Shown piece after piece: positions 43,153 through 52,171 of a DNA stretch of 64,000 nt (positions within the stretch are counted from its first letter, which is position 1; each line of letters opens with the position of its first letter). Position numbers and translations under genes: made by a program. The stretch is from Gemmatimonadota bacterium (GTDB taxonomy: Bacteria > Gemmatimonadota > Gemmatimonadetes > Gemmatimonadales > Gemmatimonadaceae), in contig JAPLKU010000003.1 of NCBI GenBank assembly GCA_026387935.1, forward strand, positions 124,001 to 188,000, written 5' to 3'. The notes beneath the pieces were generated by a model that did no database searches, was not told the origin of the DNA, and saw only the letters and a list, made by a program, of their open reading frames with translations.

Positions 43153-45165
43153 CTAGAACACGATGGGACCGAGCCCAAACAAGCGGCGCACGTTCACGCG
43201 GAGCGCTCCCGGCTCAGTACCCGTGATAAAGTACTCCACATAGCGGCGGTCGGTTGGCGTGGTTTCACTCGCCAACTTGCCCGTCTGACGGTCCAACGTC
43301 GCTGATGTTACCCCGGATGGCGGCGTAGACCATTCGTCGCTCGCGCGCGTATAACCGGCCCGATCGAGCATGCGCGCGAAAATCGGCGCCGCGAGCGAGC
43401 CACCGGCAACATTGTGCGCCGCAATCATCTGCGGACGATCAAAGCCAAGCCACACGCCGGCAACAATGTCGGGCGTCATTCCCACGAACCAGACGTCGGT
43501 GTTGTCGTCCGTCGTCCCGGTTTTCCCAGCGACAGGAACGTCGGCCGGCAAGATGCGGCGGATGGATGTCGCCGTGCCCCGCTCTACCACATCGCGCATC
43601 ATGTCCCGGAGGACGAATGCCGCATTGGGCGGCAGCGCGCTCGGAAGCGTCTGCACGTCGCGCTCGTACACGGTCTTCCCTTCGCGGTCATCAATCTTGA
43701 CGATCAGTCGCGGATCCACAGGGGTCCCGAGCCGAGCGATGGTCGTATACGCACCGATGAAATCGATTGGCCGCACCACCGAGGCGCCGATCGCGCTCGA
43801 CGGATAGGGCGAGATGGAGGTGGAAATCCCCGCGCGCTTCGCGAACGCGATCACCGAATCGGCGCCGAGTTTCTGCCAGAGCTGCACCGCCACCGGGTTG
43901 CGCGACTTCGCGATCGCCTCGCGCATCGTGATCCCCCCAAGGAACTCGCCGTCAGAGTTCTTCGGCCGGTACGACTGGCGGTCGTAGGTGATCGTGATCG
44001 CCGTGTCGTAGACAATCGTGTTGGGCGGCATCGAATCGAGAATCGCGCGACCATAGACAAATGGCTTGAAGCTCGAGCCCGGTTGGCGCAGTCCGTTCGT
44101 CGCGCGGTTGTACGGCGCTTCGGCATGGTCGCGTCCGCCCACCAGCGCCCTCACGTCGCCGGTTTGCGGGTCAATTGCCACCACGGCGCCTTCGAGATAG
44201 TCGGTGTTGCCGCGCGGATGAACGGCCAGCGTTGGATGCTTCCACCCGGGCCGCGTTTCAATCGCGGCCGTTTCATCCATCAGGGCGGAGAGGGCCGCGC
44301 GCTGCAACGCCGGATCGAGCCCCGTCATGATCCGGTAGCCACCGTCGCCCACCTTCACACCCACGCGTTCGGCCGCGGCACGAACCGCGTCAACGAAGTA
44401 GGGCGCACTCGCCGACATGCCGCCATTCGGCGCCGTCTTGATTGGCAGTCGCCTTGCCGCGGCAGCGTCATCCTTCGAAATCATTTTCTGCGACGCCATG
44501 AGATCGAGAATGGCGTCGCGCCGATGCTTGGCGCGATCCGGAAATTTTGCGGGGTCGTATTGTACGGGACTCTTTGGCATGGCCGCGAGCGTCGCCGCCT
44601 CAGCGAGCGTCACCTGCGCGGCGCTCTTCCCGAAGTAGTGACGCGCCGCGGTTTCCACGCCATACCAACCATGACCGAAATTGATCTGGTTGAGATAGGC
44701 TTCGAGCACCTGCTGCTTCGAGTAGCGCCGCGTCATCTCGATGGCAGCCTTTTGCTCACGCAGCTTCCGCATGGGCGAGGGATCGCGCCGGTTCACGAGA
44801 TCGGGATGCATGTTGCCGACCAACTGCTGCGTGATGGTGCTCGCGCCACGACTCGCGCCGAGCAGGTTGTCCTTGATCGCGCCGGCAATGCCGACGAGAT
44901 CGACACCGTTGTGCGAATAAAAGCGCTGGTCTTCAACCGCGATGAACGCGTTCGGGAGAAACGGCGGCAACGATTTCAGCGAAACGATCGTGCGCCATTC
45001 ATGTCCGATCTCGCCGACGAGCGACCCGTCGCGCGCGAATACCTGCGACGATTGCGGCGGCGTAATGAGGTGCCAGGCTTCACCCCCGGCCGACGGCTGG
45101 ACCACCGGCTGTTGAGCCAGCAGCAGGCAGGGAGCGGCGAGGAAAGCAAACCAGCGCATTGTCAT
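43153..45165 (-). CDS. Class A penicillin-binding protein (bifunctional)
   Basis: 670 residues. Glycosyltransferase domain: AVEDQRFYSHNGVD (catalytic Glu), RGASTITQQL and RRYSKQQVLEAYLN. Transpeptidase domain: GSSFKPF (SxxK), SRNP (SxN) and KTGTTDDNTD (KTG). It polymerises and cross-links peptidoglycan. The N-terminus is a short signal-type segment rather than a long cytoplasmic region. ATG 45165 or 45159. Heads an operon with the CHASE3 and M8 genes; divergent from nadE. Confidence 0.93.
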   Translation of the reverse strand: MTMRWFAFLAAPCLLLAQQPVVQPSAGGEAWHLITPPQSSQVFARDGSLVGEIGHEWRTIVSLKSLPPFLPNAFIAVEDQRFYSHNGVDLVGIAGAIKDNLLGASRGASTITQQLVGNMHPDLVNRRDPSPMRKLREQKAAIEMTRRYSKQQVLEAYLNQINFGHGWYGVETAARHYFGKSAAQVTLAEAATLAAMPKSPVQYDPAKFPDRAKHRRDAILDLMASQKMISKDDAAAARRLPIKTAPNGGMSASAPYFVDAVRAAAERVGVKVGDGGYRIMTGLDPALQRAALSALMDETAAIETRPGWKHPTLAVHPRGNTDYLEGAVVAIDPQTGDVRALVGGRDHAEAPYNRATNGLRQPGSSFKPFVYGRAILDSMPPNTIVYDTAITITYDRQSYRPKNSDGEFLGGITMREAIAKSRNPVAVQLWQKLGADSVIAFAKRAGISTSISPYPSSAIGASVVRPIDFIGAYTTIARLGTPVDPRLIVKIDDREGKTVYERDVQTLPSALPPNAAFVLRDMMRDVVERGTATSIRRILPADVPVAGKTGTTDDNTDVWFVGMTPDIVAGVWLGFDRPQMIAAHNVAGGSLAAPIFARMLDRAGYTRASDEWSTPPSGVTSATLDRQTGKLASETTPTDRRYVEYFITGTEPGALRVNVRRLFGLGPIVF

Positions 45166-45220
45166 AAAATACCCCACCACGCAAGTCGTGATCCCGCAAC
45201 GGGTTTGCCCCCGGTTGGGG

Positions 45221-45242
45221 GTCGGTTGGCCGTCGGTTGGCG
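45221..45242 (+). repeat. 11-bp tandem duplication between divergent genes
   Basis: GTCGGTTGGCC followed directly by GTCGGTTGGCG, preceded by a related CCGGTTGGGG. It lies in the spacer between the penicillin-binding protein and nadE genes, which otherwise shows no clear promoter. Confidence 0.7.
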
Positions 45243-45274
45243 TCCGGGGCACGCGGGTGCGAGCTTTCATAAGA

Positions 45275-47131
45275 ATGCCCGTCCTCCATCTCGCGATTGC
45301 GCAGTTCCGTCCTCGAAAAGGGGACGTCGACGGGAACGTCAGGCGCATCGGCGAAATTCTCGCCCAGGCAGCCGCGCTCGATCAGCCTCCCGACGTCGTG
45401 CATTTCGCCGAAACGGTCCTCTCCGGCTACTTCGTCGAAGGCGGCGTGCGTGAGGCCGCGACGACGGCGCCTGAACTCGCCGGCGTGCTGGGCGCCGCCT
45501 ACCGGGCTGCCGGAGGCAGCCAGGCGATAGACGCGATTATCGGGTTCTACGAACAGCACGAGGGAACGCTCCACAATAGTGCGGCCTTCCTGTCGCTTGA
45601 CGCGTCCGGACAGGCCAGTGTTGTGCATATACACCGCAAGAACTTCCTTCCGACCTACGGGATGTTCGATGAAGAGCGGTTCGTCGAGCGCGGGTTCGGC
45701 ATTCGCGCCTTCGATGCGCGATGGGGACGCACCGCCATCCTCGTCTGCGAAGACGCCTGGCATTCGCTCTCGGGAACGATCGCGGCCCTCGACGGCGCGC
45801 AGGTGGTGTTCGTCTGCGCCGCCGCGCCGGCGCGCGGGATGCAGGCGCCGGCCGACCGCCGGATGGGCGACTCGACACCTGCGACCGTCGGGCGATGGGA
45901 ACGGCTGATGCGCGATATCAGCGAGGAGCATGGTGTCTTCGCCTCGCTCGCCAATCTCGTGGGCAGCGAAGGCGGCAAGGTGTTCCCGGGGGCTTCGCTC
46001 CTCATGGGACCGCACGGCGACATCCGCGCGCGCGGACCGCTCTGGGAAGAAGCACTCGTTACGGCCGCAATCGATCTTGGCGATGTCACACGCGCCCGTG
46101 CCGACGCGCCGATGCTCTCGGATCTTCGTGTCGCGCTGCCAACGATGCGCGCGGAACTCGAGCGCGTGGCGGGAGGTGCTGCAGGGCCTGTGGTTGCTGC
46201 GGCTGCTCCGGCGGCACCCGCACCGAAGGCCGCGAACGCAAAGAAATCAGCGCCGGCAAAGGGCGCCGTGGCAGCGCCACTCGCGGTCGTTCGCACAGGC
46301 GACGCGAGTCATGGCGAACCGCCGCCACTCGAGATTGACGCGCCGCTCGTCGAGGGATGGCTCGTGGCGTTCCTGCGCGATGAGTTCCGCCGCCGTGGAT
46401 TCACCGAAGCCGTCGTGGGACTCTCCGGCGGTGTGGACTCGGCGATCACCGCAACGCTTGCGGCGAAAGCGCTTGGCCCGGAGCATGTACTCGCCGTGCG
46501 ATTGCCGTACCGCACGTCGAACCCCGATTCGCTCGCGCATGCCAAGCTTGTCATCGACCAGCTCGGCATTCGCGAACGTACGCTCGACATTTCGGCGGCG
46601 GTCGACGGATACCTGAGCACCGAGCCCGAGGCCAATCCGGCGCGCCGCGGCAACGTCATGGCGCGCACACGCATGATCGCGCTCTTCGACCTCGCCGCGA
46701 AGCACCAGGCCCTGCCCCTCGGCACCGGCAACAAGAGCGAACGGCTCCTCGGCTACTTCACGTGGCACGCTGATGATTCGCCGCCGATCAATCCGATCGG
46801 CGATCTGTTCAAGACACAGATCTGGGCACTCGCGCGGCACTTGAACGTGCCCGACGCGATTGTGTCGAAGCCCGCGTCCGCTGATCTCATTCAGGGGCAG
46901 ACCGACGAAGGCGATTTCGGCATCAGCTACGCGAAGGCCGATGTTATTCTCAACTGGCTGCTGAATGGCTGGGCACCGCGCGAGCTGGTGTCGCGTGGAT
47001 TCAACGCCGAAGAAGTCGAGCTCGTGCGCGCGCGGCTCGACGGGACGCACTGGAAACGGCGACTGCCAACGGTGGCGCTGCTCTCGACAGCGGCGATTGG
47101 CGAGAGCTATTTGCGACCGGTGGATTACTGA
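45275..47131 (+). CDS. nadE: Glutamine-dependent NAD synthetase
   Basis: 618 residues. N-terminal nitrilase-type glutaminase with catalytic Glu (HFAETV), Lys (HRKNFLPTY) and Cys (LVCEDAWH), supplying ammonia. C-terminal synthetase with the ATP-pyrophosphatase P-loop GLSGGVDSA, GTGNKSE and the TDEGDFGISY block. Between them lies an Ala/Lys-rich linker (about residues 315-355) of low complexity, longer than usual. ATG 45275 begins just at MPVLHLAIAQF, the family start. Final step of NAD synthesis from nicotinate adenine dinucleotide. Confidence 0.95.
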   Translation: MPVLHLAIAQFRPRKGDVDGNVRRIGEILAQAAALDQPPDVVHFAETVLSGYFVEGGVREAATTAPELAGVLGAAYRAAGGSQAIDAIIGFYEQHEGTLHNSAAFLSLDASGQASVVHIHRKNFLPTYGMFDEERFVERGFGIRAFDARWGRTAILVCEDAWHSLSGTIAALDGAQVVFVCAAAPARGMQAPADRRMGDSTPATVGRWERLMRDISEEHGVFASLANLVGSEGGKVFPGASLLMGPHGDIRARGPLWEEALVTAAIDLGDVTRARADAPMLSDLRVALPTMRAELERVAGGAAGPVVAAAAPAAPAPKAANAKKSAPAKGAVAAPLAVVRTGDASHGEPPPLEIDAPLVEGWLVAFLRDEFRRRGFTEAVVGLSGGVDSAITATLAAKALGPEHVLAVRLPYRTSNPDSLAHAKLVIDQLGIRERTLDISAAVDGYLSTEPEANPARRGNVMARTRMIALFDLAAKHQALPLGTGNKSERLLGYFTWHADDSPPINPIGDLFKTQIWALARHLNVPDAIVSKPASADLIQGQTDEGDFGISYAKADVILNWLLNGWAPRELVSRGFNAEEVELVRARLDGTHWKRRLPTVALLSTAAIGESYLRPVDY

Positions 47132-47189
47132 GTTCGCATCCAGCAAGAATCGGATTGAACCGCCGTACCGGTCGCCGTACGCTGCACCC

Positions 47190-48113
47190 ATGACACACAA
47201 CCCGATCACCGACTACGCCCGCGTCGAACGCGCCATCCGCTATCTGGACGCGCATCGCGAATCGCAGCCCACCCTCGCCGACGTGGCGCGGCAGGTGGGG
47301 CTTTCCGAATCGCATTTCCAGCGCCTCTTCACACGCTGGGCGGGCATCAGTCCCAAGCGGTTCATCCAGCACCAGACGGCCGAAGTGCTCAAGTCGCTCC
47401 TTCGCAGCGAACGGAGCATTCTCGATGCGTCGTTCGAGGCCGGACTCTCTGGCCCGGGCCGTGCGCACGATTTGATCCTGAACGCGGAGGCCGTCACGCC
47501 GGGCGATCTGGCGCGCGCTGGCGAAGGCCTCGTCATTGCCTACGGATTCCACGGAACCCCGTTCGGCGAGTGCCTCATAGCGACCACACCGCACGGCATC
47601 TGCCATCTCGCCTTCACTGGTCCGGTGACCAGGCAGCAGGCGATCGATCGGCTCACGCACGACTGGCCGCGGGCAACCCTTCGCGTAGACCGATCAGGGA
47701 CTGCTTGTACCGCCTCCCGTGCCTTTCCGGCGCCGGGAGAACGCGCTGCGCCCGGACTCTCGATTCATGTGAAGGGCACGAACTTCCAGCTGAAGGTCTG
47801 GCGCGCGTTGCTCGCCGTTCCAGAAGGCGGCGTTACCACCTATGGTGCGCTCGCGGCGGCAATCGACGAACCCGACGCATCACGCGCCGTGGGGAACGCG
47901 GTGGGCAAGAATCCCATCAGTTGGTTGATTCCCTGTCACCGCGTGCTGCGCAGCACGGGCGCCCTCGGCGGGTACGCGTGGGGGCCGGACCGAAAGCGGG
48001 TGATGCTCGCGCTGGAGCGCGTGCACCACCCGCCACGTACGGAGTACGCTGCTACACCAGCTACGCCGCGCGGGAGAAGTGCAGCGACACGGCCCTACGC
48101 GCGCCCCGCTTGA
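47190..48113 (+). CDS. AraC-type HTH fused to O6-methylguanine-DNA methyltransferase (Ada-like)
   Basis: 307 residues. N-terminal AraC helix-turn-helix (TLADVARQVGLSESHFQRLF), then a methyltransferase domain with the acceptor Cys in IPCHRVL and the usual active-site neighbours (GNAVGKNP). The Ada N-terminal zinc/phosphotriester domain is missing. Probably repairs alkylated DNA and regulates its own response. The last 17 codons overlap the opposite-strand HNH gene; the tail beyond RVHHPP is Arg/Ala-rich and may be read-through of a shorter domain. ATG 47190 is the only family-like start. Confidence 0.9.
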   Translation: MTHNPITDYARVERAIRYLDAHRESQPTLADVARQVGLSESHFQRLFTRWAGISPKRFIQHQTAEVLKSLLRSERSILDASFEAGLSGPGRAHDLILNAEAVTPGDLARAGEGLVIAYGFHGTPFGECLIATTPHGICHLAFTGPVTRQQAIDRLTHDWPRATLRVDRSGTACTASRAFPAPGERAAPGLSIHVKGTNFQLKVWRALLAVPEGGVTTYGALAAAIDEPDASRAVGNAVGKNPISWLIPCHRVLRSTGALGGYAWGPDRKRVMLALERVHHPPRTEYAATPATPRGRSAATRPYARPA

Positions 48114-48465
48114 ACGTCCGGTGCACCGCGCGGGCATAGCGCATGAAGTTCGCGCCCGCCCACGGATAGCGGACGAAAAACTCAAGCGGCAGTAGCGCGC
48201 CCTTCAACTGGTTGCAGGACAGGCAGGCCGCGACGAGGTTGCCCGGCGCGTGATCTCCGCCGAGGGAGAGCGGATGCACGTGGTCCAGCGTGGCGTTTTC
48301 GAGCCCTAGGCACGTGCCGCAGTACACACACCGGCGCCCGCAATCGCGGAAAGTGTCGCGCTTGACGTGTCGCTTGTGGTTTTGGGTGAGCACGCGACTC
48401 TGATGTCGGGCCAGGTCACGACGCGAACGGGGGAGCGCAGCGCGGTGAACGTTCCTGTGGGACAT
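48061..48465 (-). CDS. HNH endonuclease
   Basis: 134 residues. Two CxxC pairs (CVYCG and CLSCN) flanking the HNH core LDHVHPLSLGGDHAPGNLV (His-Asn/Asp-His). A basic N-terminal half may bind DNA. McrA-like HNH proteins of this size are common stand-alone nucleases of unclear role. ATG 48465; the region upstream is non-coding-looking. Overlaps the tail of the AraC/MGMT gene by 53 bp on the opposite strand. Confidence 0.85.
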   Translation of the reverse strand: MSHRNVHRAALPRSRRDLARHQSRVLTQNHKRHVKRDTFRDCGRRCVYCGTCLGLENATLDHVHPLSLGGDHAPGNLVAACLSCNQLKGALLPLEFFVRYPWAGANFMRYARAVHRTFKRGARRAVSLHFSRAA

Positions 48466-48808
48466 GACACCTCGGCGGAGAGGGCCAGAACGACGACACC
48501 CCGCTGCGGGGCAGTGACGCTTTGCCCGTGCGGGGTGACGATGATGGGGTGGAGACTCCAACCGGTGGTCGCGGGAGGCGACTCAGGCGGGCGCTGCTCG
48601 GGATGTCGTCCTCTCGAACGTTCCATGAGCCTCCAGTTGAGCAGTTCGCCAGTCGGTCTCGGCAACCCGCTCGTCTTCGTTTCGACGCGCGGAAATGTTG
48701 GGTGGTAACACCACTTACGCAATAGCCCGGCGCACATAATGGGTAACAGTCATGTGAATCGGGCGCCGGTACGTATACGGCGCGTCTCGGTCACACTACT
48801 TTTCAACC
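48466..48808. other. 343-bp intergenic region
   Basis: Contains the divergent promoters of the HNH and E1 genes. I see a small hairpin (CCCCGCTGCGGGG near 48500) and one GAACGTTCC word (about 48637), but no riboswitch, RNA gene or credible short open frame. The 80 bases before the E1 start are richer in A and T and probably hold its promoter. Confidence 0.5.
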
Positions 48809-50926
48809 ATGGCAACTTCGTCCAAAGTGAAGCGGACCACCGCCGCCGCTTCTGCACTTACCCGCGACCAGCTCGTCGCGGCCTACAAGACGATGCTCCT
48901 GTCGCGCCGCTTGGACGACAAGGAGATCGCGCTCAAACGCCAGAACAGGATCTTCTTCCAGATCTCGAGCGCTGGCCACGAAGCCGTGACCACGGCCGCG
49001 GCGCTGGCACTGAAGCCGGCGTATGACTGGTTCTATCTCTACTATCGCGACCGCGCGCTCTGCCTGACCCTCGGCATGACGCCCGCGGAAATGCTCTATT
49101 CGGCCGTCGGTGCTGCCGCGGACCCGAACTCCGGCGGCCGCCAGATGCCGTCGCACTGGGGCTACAAGAAAGCGAACATCGCCTCGGTCTCTTCTCCGAC
49201 CGGAACGCAGTTCCTTCAGGCCGTCGGCGCGGCCGAGGCATCCATTCGCGCCGAGCATCAGGGCGGCGCGCAGGAAGGCTTCCATGGCGACGAGGTCGTC
49301 CTCGTGACCACCGGCGAAGGGCAGACCAGTCAAGGCGAGTTCTACGAGTCGCTGAGCACGGCCAGCAATCTTGGCCTGCCCGTGGTGTACCTCGTCGAAG
49401 ACAACGGCTATGCGATTTCCGTGCCGGTCGAAGTCAACACGCCGGGCGGCTCGATTTCCGAAGTCGTGAAGGGCTTCCCCGGGCTCTACATCCAGCAGGT
49501 GGATGGCTGCGACTTCATGGCGTCGTACGAAGTCATGCAACGCGCCGTGGCCTATGCGCGCGAACGCCGTGGTCCGGCGCTCGTGCATGCCCGCGTGATT
49601 CGCCCCTACTCGCACTCGCTGTCGGACGACGAAGTGCTCTACCGTCCGAAAGAAGAACGTGACTCGGACGCAGCCCGTGATCCGGTTGTCCGCTTCCCCG
49701 AATGGCTCGTCAAGCAGGGGCACGCCACCGACGCCGACATCCAGCGCATCCGCGATGAAGTGGAGGCCGAGGTCACCGCCGCCACGGACGATGCGCTCGC
49801 GCAGCCACAGCCGGGTGCCGACACCGTGCATTTCGGCGTTTACTCGCCGGATGTGGACCCGACCAGCGAACAGTTCGACACCGAAGACGATCCACAGTTC
49901 TCGGGCGATCCCACCACCATGGTGGACCTTCTCAACGTCTGCATGAAGGACGAGATGCGCCGCGACCCGCGCATCCTCGTGTTCGGCGAAGACGTGGCCG
50001 ACGTCTCCCGCGAGCAGCACCTCGGCAAGGTGAAGGGCAAGGGCGGTGTGTTCAAGGTGACGTGGGGGCTGCAGAGGGAGTTCGGCAGCAACCGCGTGTA
50101 CAACTCTCCGCTTGCTGAGGCCAACATCGTTGGCCGCGCGATCGGCCTGGCGCACCGCGGCTTCAAGCCGCTCGTCGAAGTGCAGTTCTTCGACTACATC
50201 TGGCCCGCGTACATGCAGATTCGCGACGAACTCGCGACGATGCGCTGGCGCTCAAACAATCATTTCAGCGCGCCGGTGGTCATCCGCACGACGTACGGTG
50301 GCTACATCCGCGGCGGCATTTATCACTCGCAGACGGGCGCATCGTTGTTCACGCACTGCCCCGGCCTCCGCGTGGTCTGCCCGAGCAATGCGCTTGATGC
50401 CAACGGTCTGCTCCGCACCGCCATTCGCGGCGACGACCCGGTGATTTTCCTCGAGCACAAGCACCTCTACCGGCAGACGTACAACAAGGGCCAGTATCCG
50501 GGGCCGAATTACATGATTCCCTTCGGCAAAGCGCGCATCGTGCGCGAGGGAACCGACGTCACGGTGGTGACCTACGGCGCCACAGTGCAGCGCGCCTTTG
50601 TGGCCGCACGGGATGCGGCCGAGCGCGGGATCAATGTCGAGGTGATCGACCTGCGCACTCTGTCGCCGTGGGACAAGGAGACGGTCTTCGCATCGGTAAA
50701 GAAGACCGGCCGCGTGATTGTTGCGTACGAGGACTCGGAGTCGTGGGGCTATGGCGCGGAGATCTCCGCCCGCATCGCCGACGAGTGCTTCGCTTGGCTC
50801 GACGCGCCCGTTCGGCGCGTGGCGAGCAACGACACCTTCGTGGGGTACGCGCCGCAGCTCGAGGACGCGACCCTCCCGCAGGTGGCGACGTTCACCAAGG
50901 CGTACGAGGAAATCGCAGCCTACTAG
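48809..50926 (+). CDS. 2-oxoacid (branched-chain type) dehydrogenase E1, alpha and beta subunits fused
   Basis: 705 residues. N-terminal half is E1-alpha with the thiamine diphosphate motif GDGxxx present in degenerate form ([14 protein letters not shown]) and the HSLSDD phosphorylation-type loop. C-terminal half, from about residue 370, is E1-beta ([34 protein letters not shown]). E1 decarboxylates branched-chain 2-oxoacids and passes the acyl group to the E2 lipoyl domain. E2 and E3 genes are not near. Most bacteria encode the two subunits separately; fusion occurs in some phyla. No clear Shine-Dalgarno. Confidence 0.93.
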   Translation: MATSSKVKRTTAAASALTRDQLVAAYKTMLLSRRLDDKEIALKRQNRIFFQISSAGHEAVTTAAALALKPAYDWFYLYYRDRALCLTLGMTPAEMLYSAVGAAADPNSGGRQMPSHWGYKKANIASVSSPTGTQFLQAVGAAEASIRAEHQGGAQEGFHGDEVVLVTTGEGQTSQGEFYESLSTASNLGLPVVYLVEDNGYAISVPVEVNTPGGSISEVVKGFPGLYIQQVDGCDFMASYEVMQRAVAYARERRGPALVHARVIRPYSHSLSDDEVLYRPKEERDSDAARDPVVRFPEWLVKQGHATDADIQRIRDEVEAEVTAATDDALAQPQPGADTVHFGVYSPDVDPTSEQFDTEDDPQFSGDPTTMVDLLNVCMKDEMRRDPRILVFGEDVADVSREQHLGKVKGKGGVFKVTWGLQREFGSNRVYNSPLAEANIVGRAIGLAHRGFKPLVEVQFFDYIWPAYMQIRDELATMRWRSNNHFSAPVVIRTTYGGYIRGGIYHSQTGASLFTHCPGLRVVCPSNALDANGLLRTAIRGDDPVIFLEHKHLYRQTYNKGQYPGPNYMIPFGKARIVREGTDVTVVTYGATVQRAFVAARDAAERGINVEVIDLRTLSPWDKETVFASVKKTGRVIVAYEDSESWGYGAEISARIADECFAWLDAPVRRVASNDTFVGYAPQLEDATLPQVATFTKAYEEIAAY

Positions 50927-50929
50927 CCG

Positions 50930-50951
50930 CGTACTCGCAGCGTACTCGCAG
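50930..50951 (+). repeat. 11-bp tandem duplication after the E1 gene
   Basis: CGTACTCGCAG twice back to back, followed by a diverged third CGTGCGAG. It begins a few bases after the E1 stop codon. Confidence 0.75.
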
Positions 50952-50986
50952 CGTGCGAGCGGTGGTCTGGCGGGAGCGCCTGCCTA

Positions 50987-51013
50987 GGCGCGCGGGTGTC
51001 AACACCGCGCGCC
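50987..51013. terminator. Hairpin between convergent genes
   Basis: 9-bp GC stem (GGCGCGCGG and CCGCGCGCC) with a 9-base loop, 60 bp after the E1 stop and 14 bp before the stop of the opposite gene. No T-run, so termination strength is uncertain. Confidence 0.45.
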
Positions 51014-51026
51014 GGAACCAGGCTCG

Positions 51027-51344
51027 CTAGCGCCGCTCTTGTGAGTCGCGAATGTCGAGCAAGATTTCGAAGTAGAGCTGCTCCCGACGGTACGCAAAAT
51101 CCAACGATGGCAGCTGCGATTCGTCGCCGGCGGTCTTCGCCCGGTCGAACGCCTCGCGGTACATCTCCTCGAGGTTGTCCAGAATGGCGGAACGGGAACG
51201 CGACATCGTCTTCTCCAGGAGTTGCGGTGTAAGGCGCGGGGGATCGAACCGCGCTGGTGGAGCCGGTCGTGGCGGCGGCGAATCGAGCAGGAACTTCTTC
51301 GCCGCGCCGAGCATCAGGCGCCGGGGATTGAATGGGTCAGTCAC
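51027..51344 (-). CDS. Hypothetical small protein
   Basis: 105 residues, no signal peptide. A Pro-rich middle (SPPPRPAPPARF) is followed by a helical C-terminal half with many Arg/Glu, ending in a Glu-Arg-Arg. I do not recognise the family. Codon use is normal for the region and no longer frame competes, which supports it as real. Confidence 0.6.
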   Translation of the reverse strand: MTDPFNPRRLMLGAAKKFLLDSPPPRPAPPARFDPPRLTPQLLEKTMSRSRSAILDNLEEMYREAFDRAKTAGDESQLPSLDFAYRREQLYFEILLDIRDSQERR

Positions 51345-51403
51345 AGGGTGGAGTTTGCTTCACCGCGCGTTACGATGCCAGTCGCAACGCCAGTCGCGAC
51401 CGC

Positions 51404-51422
51404 GAACGTTCCTGGAACGTTC
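51404..51422. terminator. 19-bp perfect dyad after a stop codon
   Basis: GAACGTTCC, T, GGAACGTTC, abutting the TAG of the gene at 51422-51661. Could be a hairpin terminator without a T-run or a binding site. The half-site GAACGTTCC also occurs near 48637. Confidence 0.4.
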
Positions 51423-51661
51423 TACCGAGCGCCGCGCTGCGACACGAGCCGCGCGAGCACCGAATCCTCTTCGGCGAAGGGCAGGAGCGACGCCGTAACT
51501 TCAGCGTCCGTCGCACCCTCAACCGCCATCAACGGGGGCGGCGTACCACCGGCAGCAGCGCGCGGCGTTCCCGCCCGACGGTCCAGCTCGATCACGGCGC
51601 GCACGGGGGTGGACCCGGGCGTGGTGACGCGCCGGATACGAACCACCGGTCCGTTTGCCAT
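51422..51661 (-). CDS. Hypothetical small protein
   Basis: 79 residues without signal. The first part (VVRIRRVTTPGSTPVRAVIELDRR) looks like a beta-hairpin; then an Ala/Pro-rich segment and an acidic helix at the end. No family recognised. ATG 51661 is the only sensible start. Sits between the ferredoxin and the other hypothetical gene on the same strand. Confidence 0.55.
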   Translation of the reverse strand: MANGPVVRIRRVTTPGSTPVRAVIELDRRAGTPRAAAGGTPPPLMAVEGATDAEVTASLLPFAEEDSVLARLVSQRGAR

Positions 51662-51777
51662 CGTGCGCTCGTAGAGGATGTCGGACAAGAAAAGCAGATG
51701 GGAGAAGGTAGACGGCAGGGTGCGCAAATACTCACTCGAACCTGTCGCCCGGCAGAGCGTGGCGCAAGCCGCCGGAT

Positions 51778-52152
51778 TCAGACCTTGAGCTGGTGAAATA
51801 CCGCCGCCTCCACCACTCGGCCTTCCTTCAGGTGCTCCACCACGATCCGTTCCAGCAACTCGGCCGTGACGTTGGCATACCACACCCCTTCGGGGTACAC
51901 CACCACAATGGGTCCGCCCCCGCACACGCCAAGGCATGGCGCTTCCGACCGTTTGATACGGGTGGGCCCAAAGAGCAGGTCCTCACGCTGGAGGAGCGCC
52001 GCCAACTGGCTGTACAACGCCCGGCCACGTCGCTCCACCGAGCAGAAACCGCCCGTGCAAACCAGCACGTGGCGGCGGTACGGCTCCATTTCTGGAGCGG
52101 GTGTATGGTCGGAGCGTGATGCCGGCATCGGTCGTGAAGTAAAGTTAGTCAT
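51778..52152 (-). CDS. Thioredoxin-like [2Fe-2S] ferredoxin
   Basis: 124 residues. Cluster cysteines are in HVLVCTGGFCS and SEAPCLGVCGGGP, the CxxxxC...CxxxC pattern of the thioredoxin-like (2Fe-2S) ferredoxins related to NuoE and cobalamin-linked ferredoxins. A short Pro-rich leader precedes the domain. ATG 52152 is chosen; a longer frame would overlap the M16 gene start. Only 19 bp separate it from the divergent M16 start, so the two promoters overlap. Confidence 0.85.
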   Translation of the reverse strand: MTNFTSRPMPASRSDHTPAPEMEPYRRHVLVCTGGFCSVERRGRALYSQLAALLQREDLLFGPTRIKRSEAPCLGVCGGGPIVVVYPEGVWYANVTAELLERIVVEHLKEGRVVEAAVFHQLKV

Positions 52153-52171
52153 CAGGGAGGAACTGGTTCCG

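Noticed and set aside
43414..45453. 679-codon plus-strand open frame
   Set aside because: Antisense to the penicillin-binding protein, very Arg/His-rich with no domain; a GC-bias artefact.
48466..48808. Possible structured RNA or riboswitch upstream of the E1 gene
   Set aside because: Only short local hairpins; no match to the conserved cores of TPP, SAM, cobalamin, SRP, tmRNA or 6S RNAs that I could see.
51404..51422. SOS (LexA) box
   Set aside because: The Gram-positive/actinobacterial LexA box is GAAC-N4-GTTC; here the half-sites are adjacent (GAACGTTC) or 11 apart, and the site lies behind a gene.
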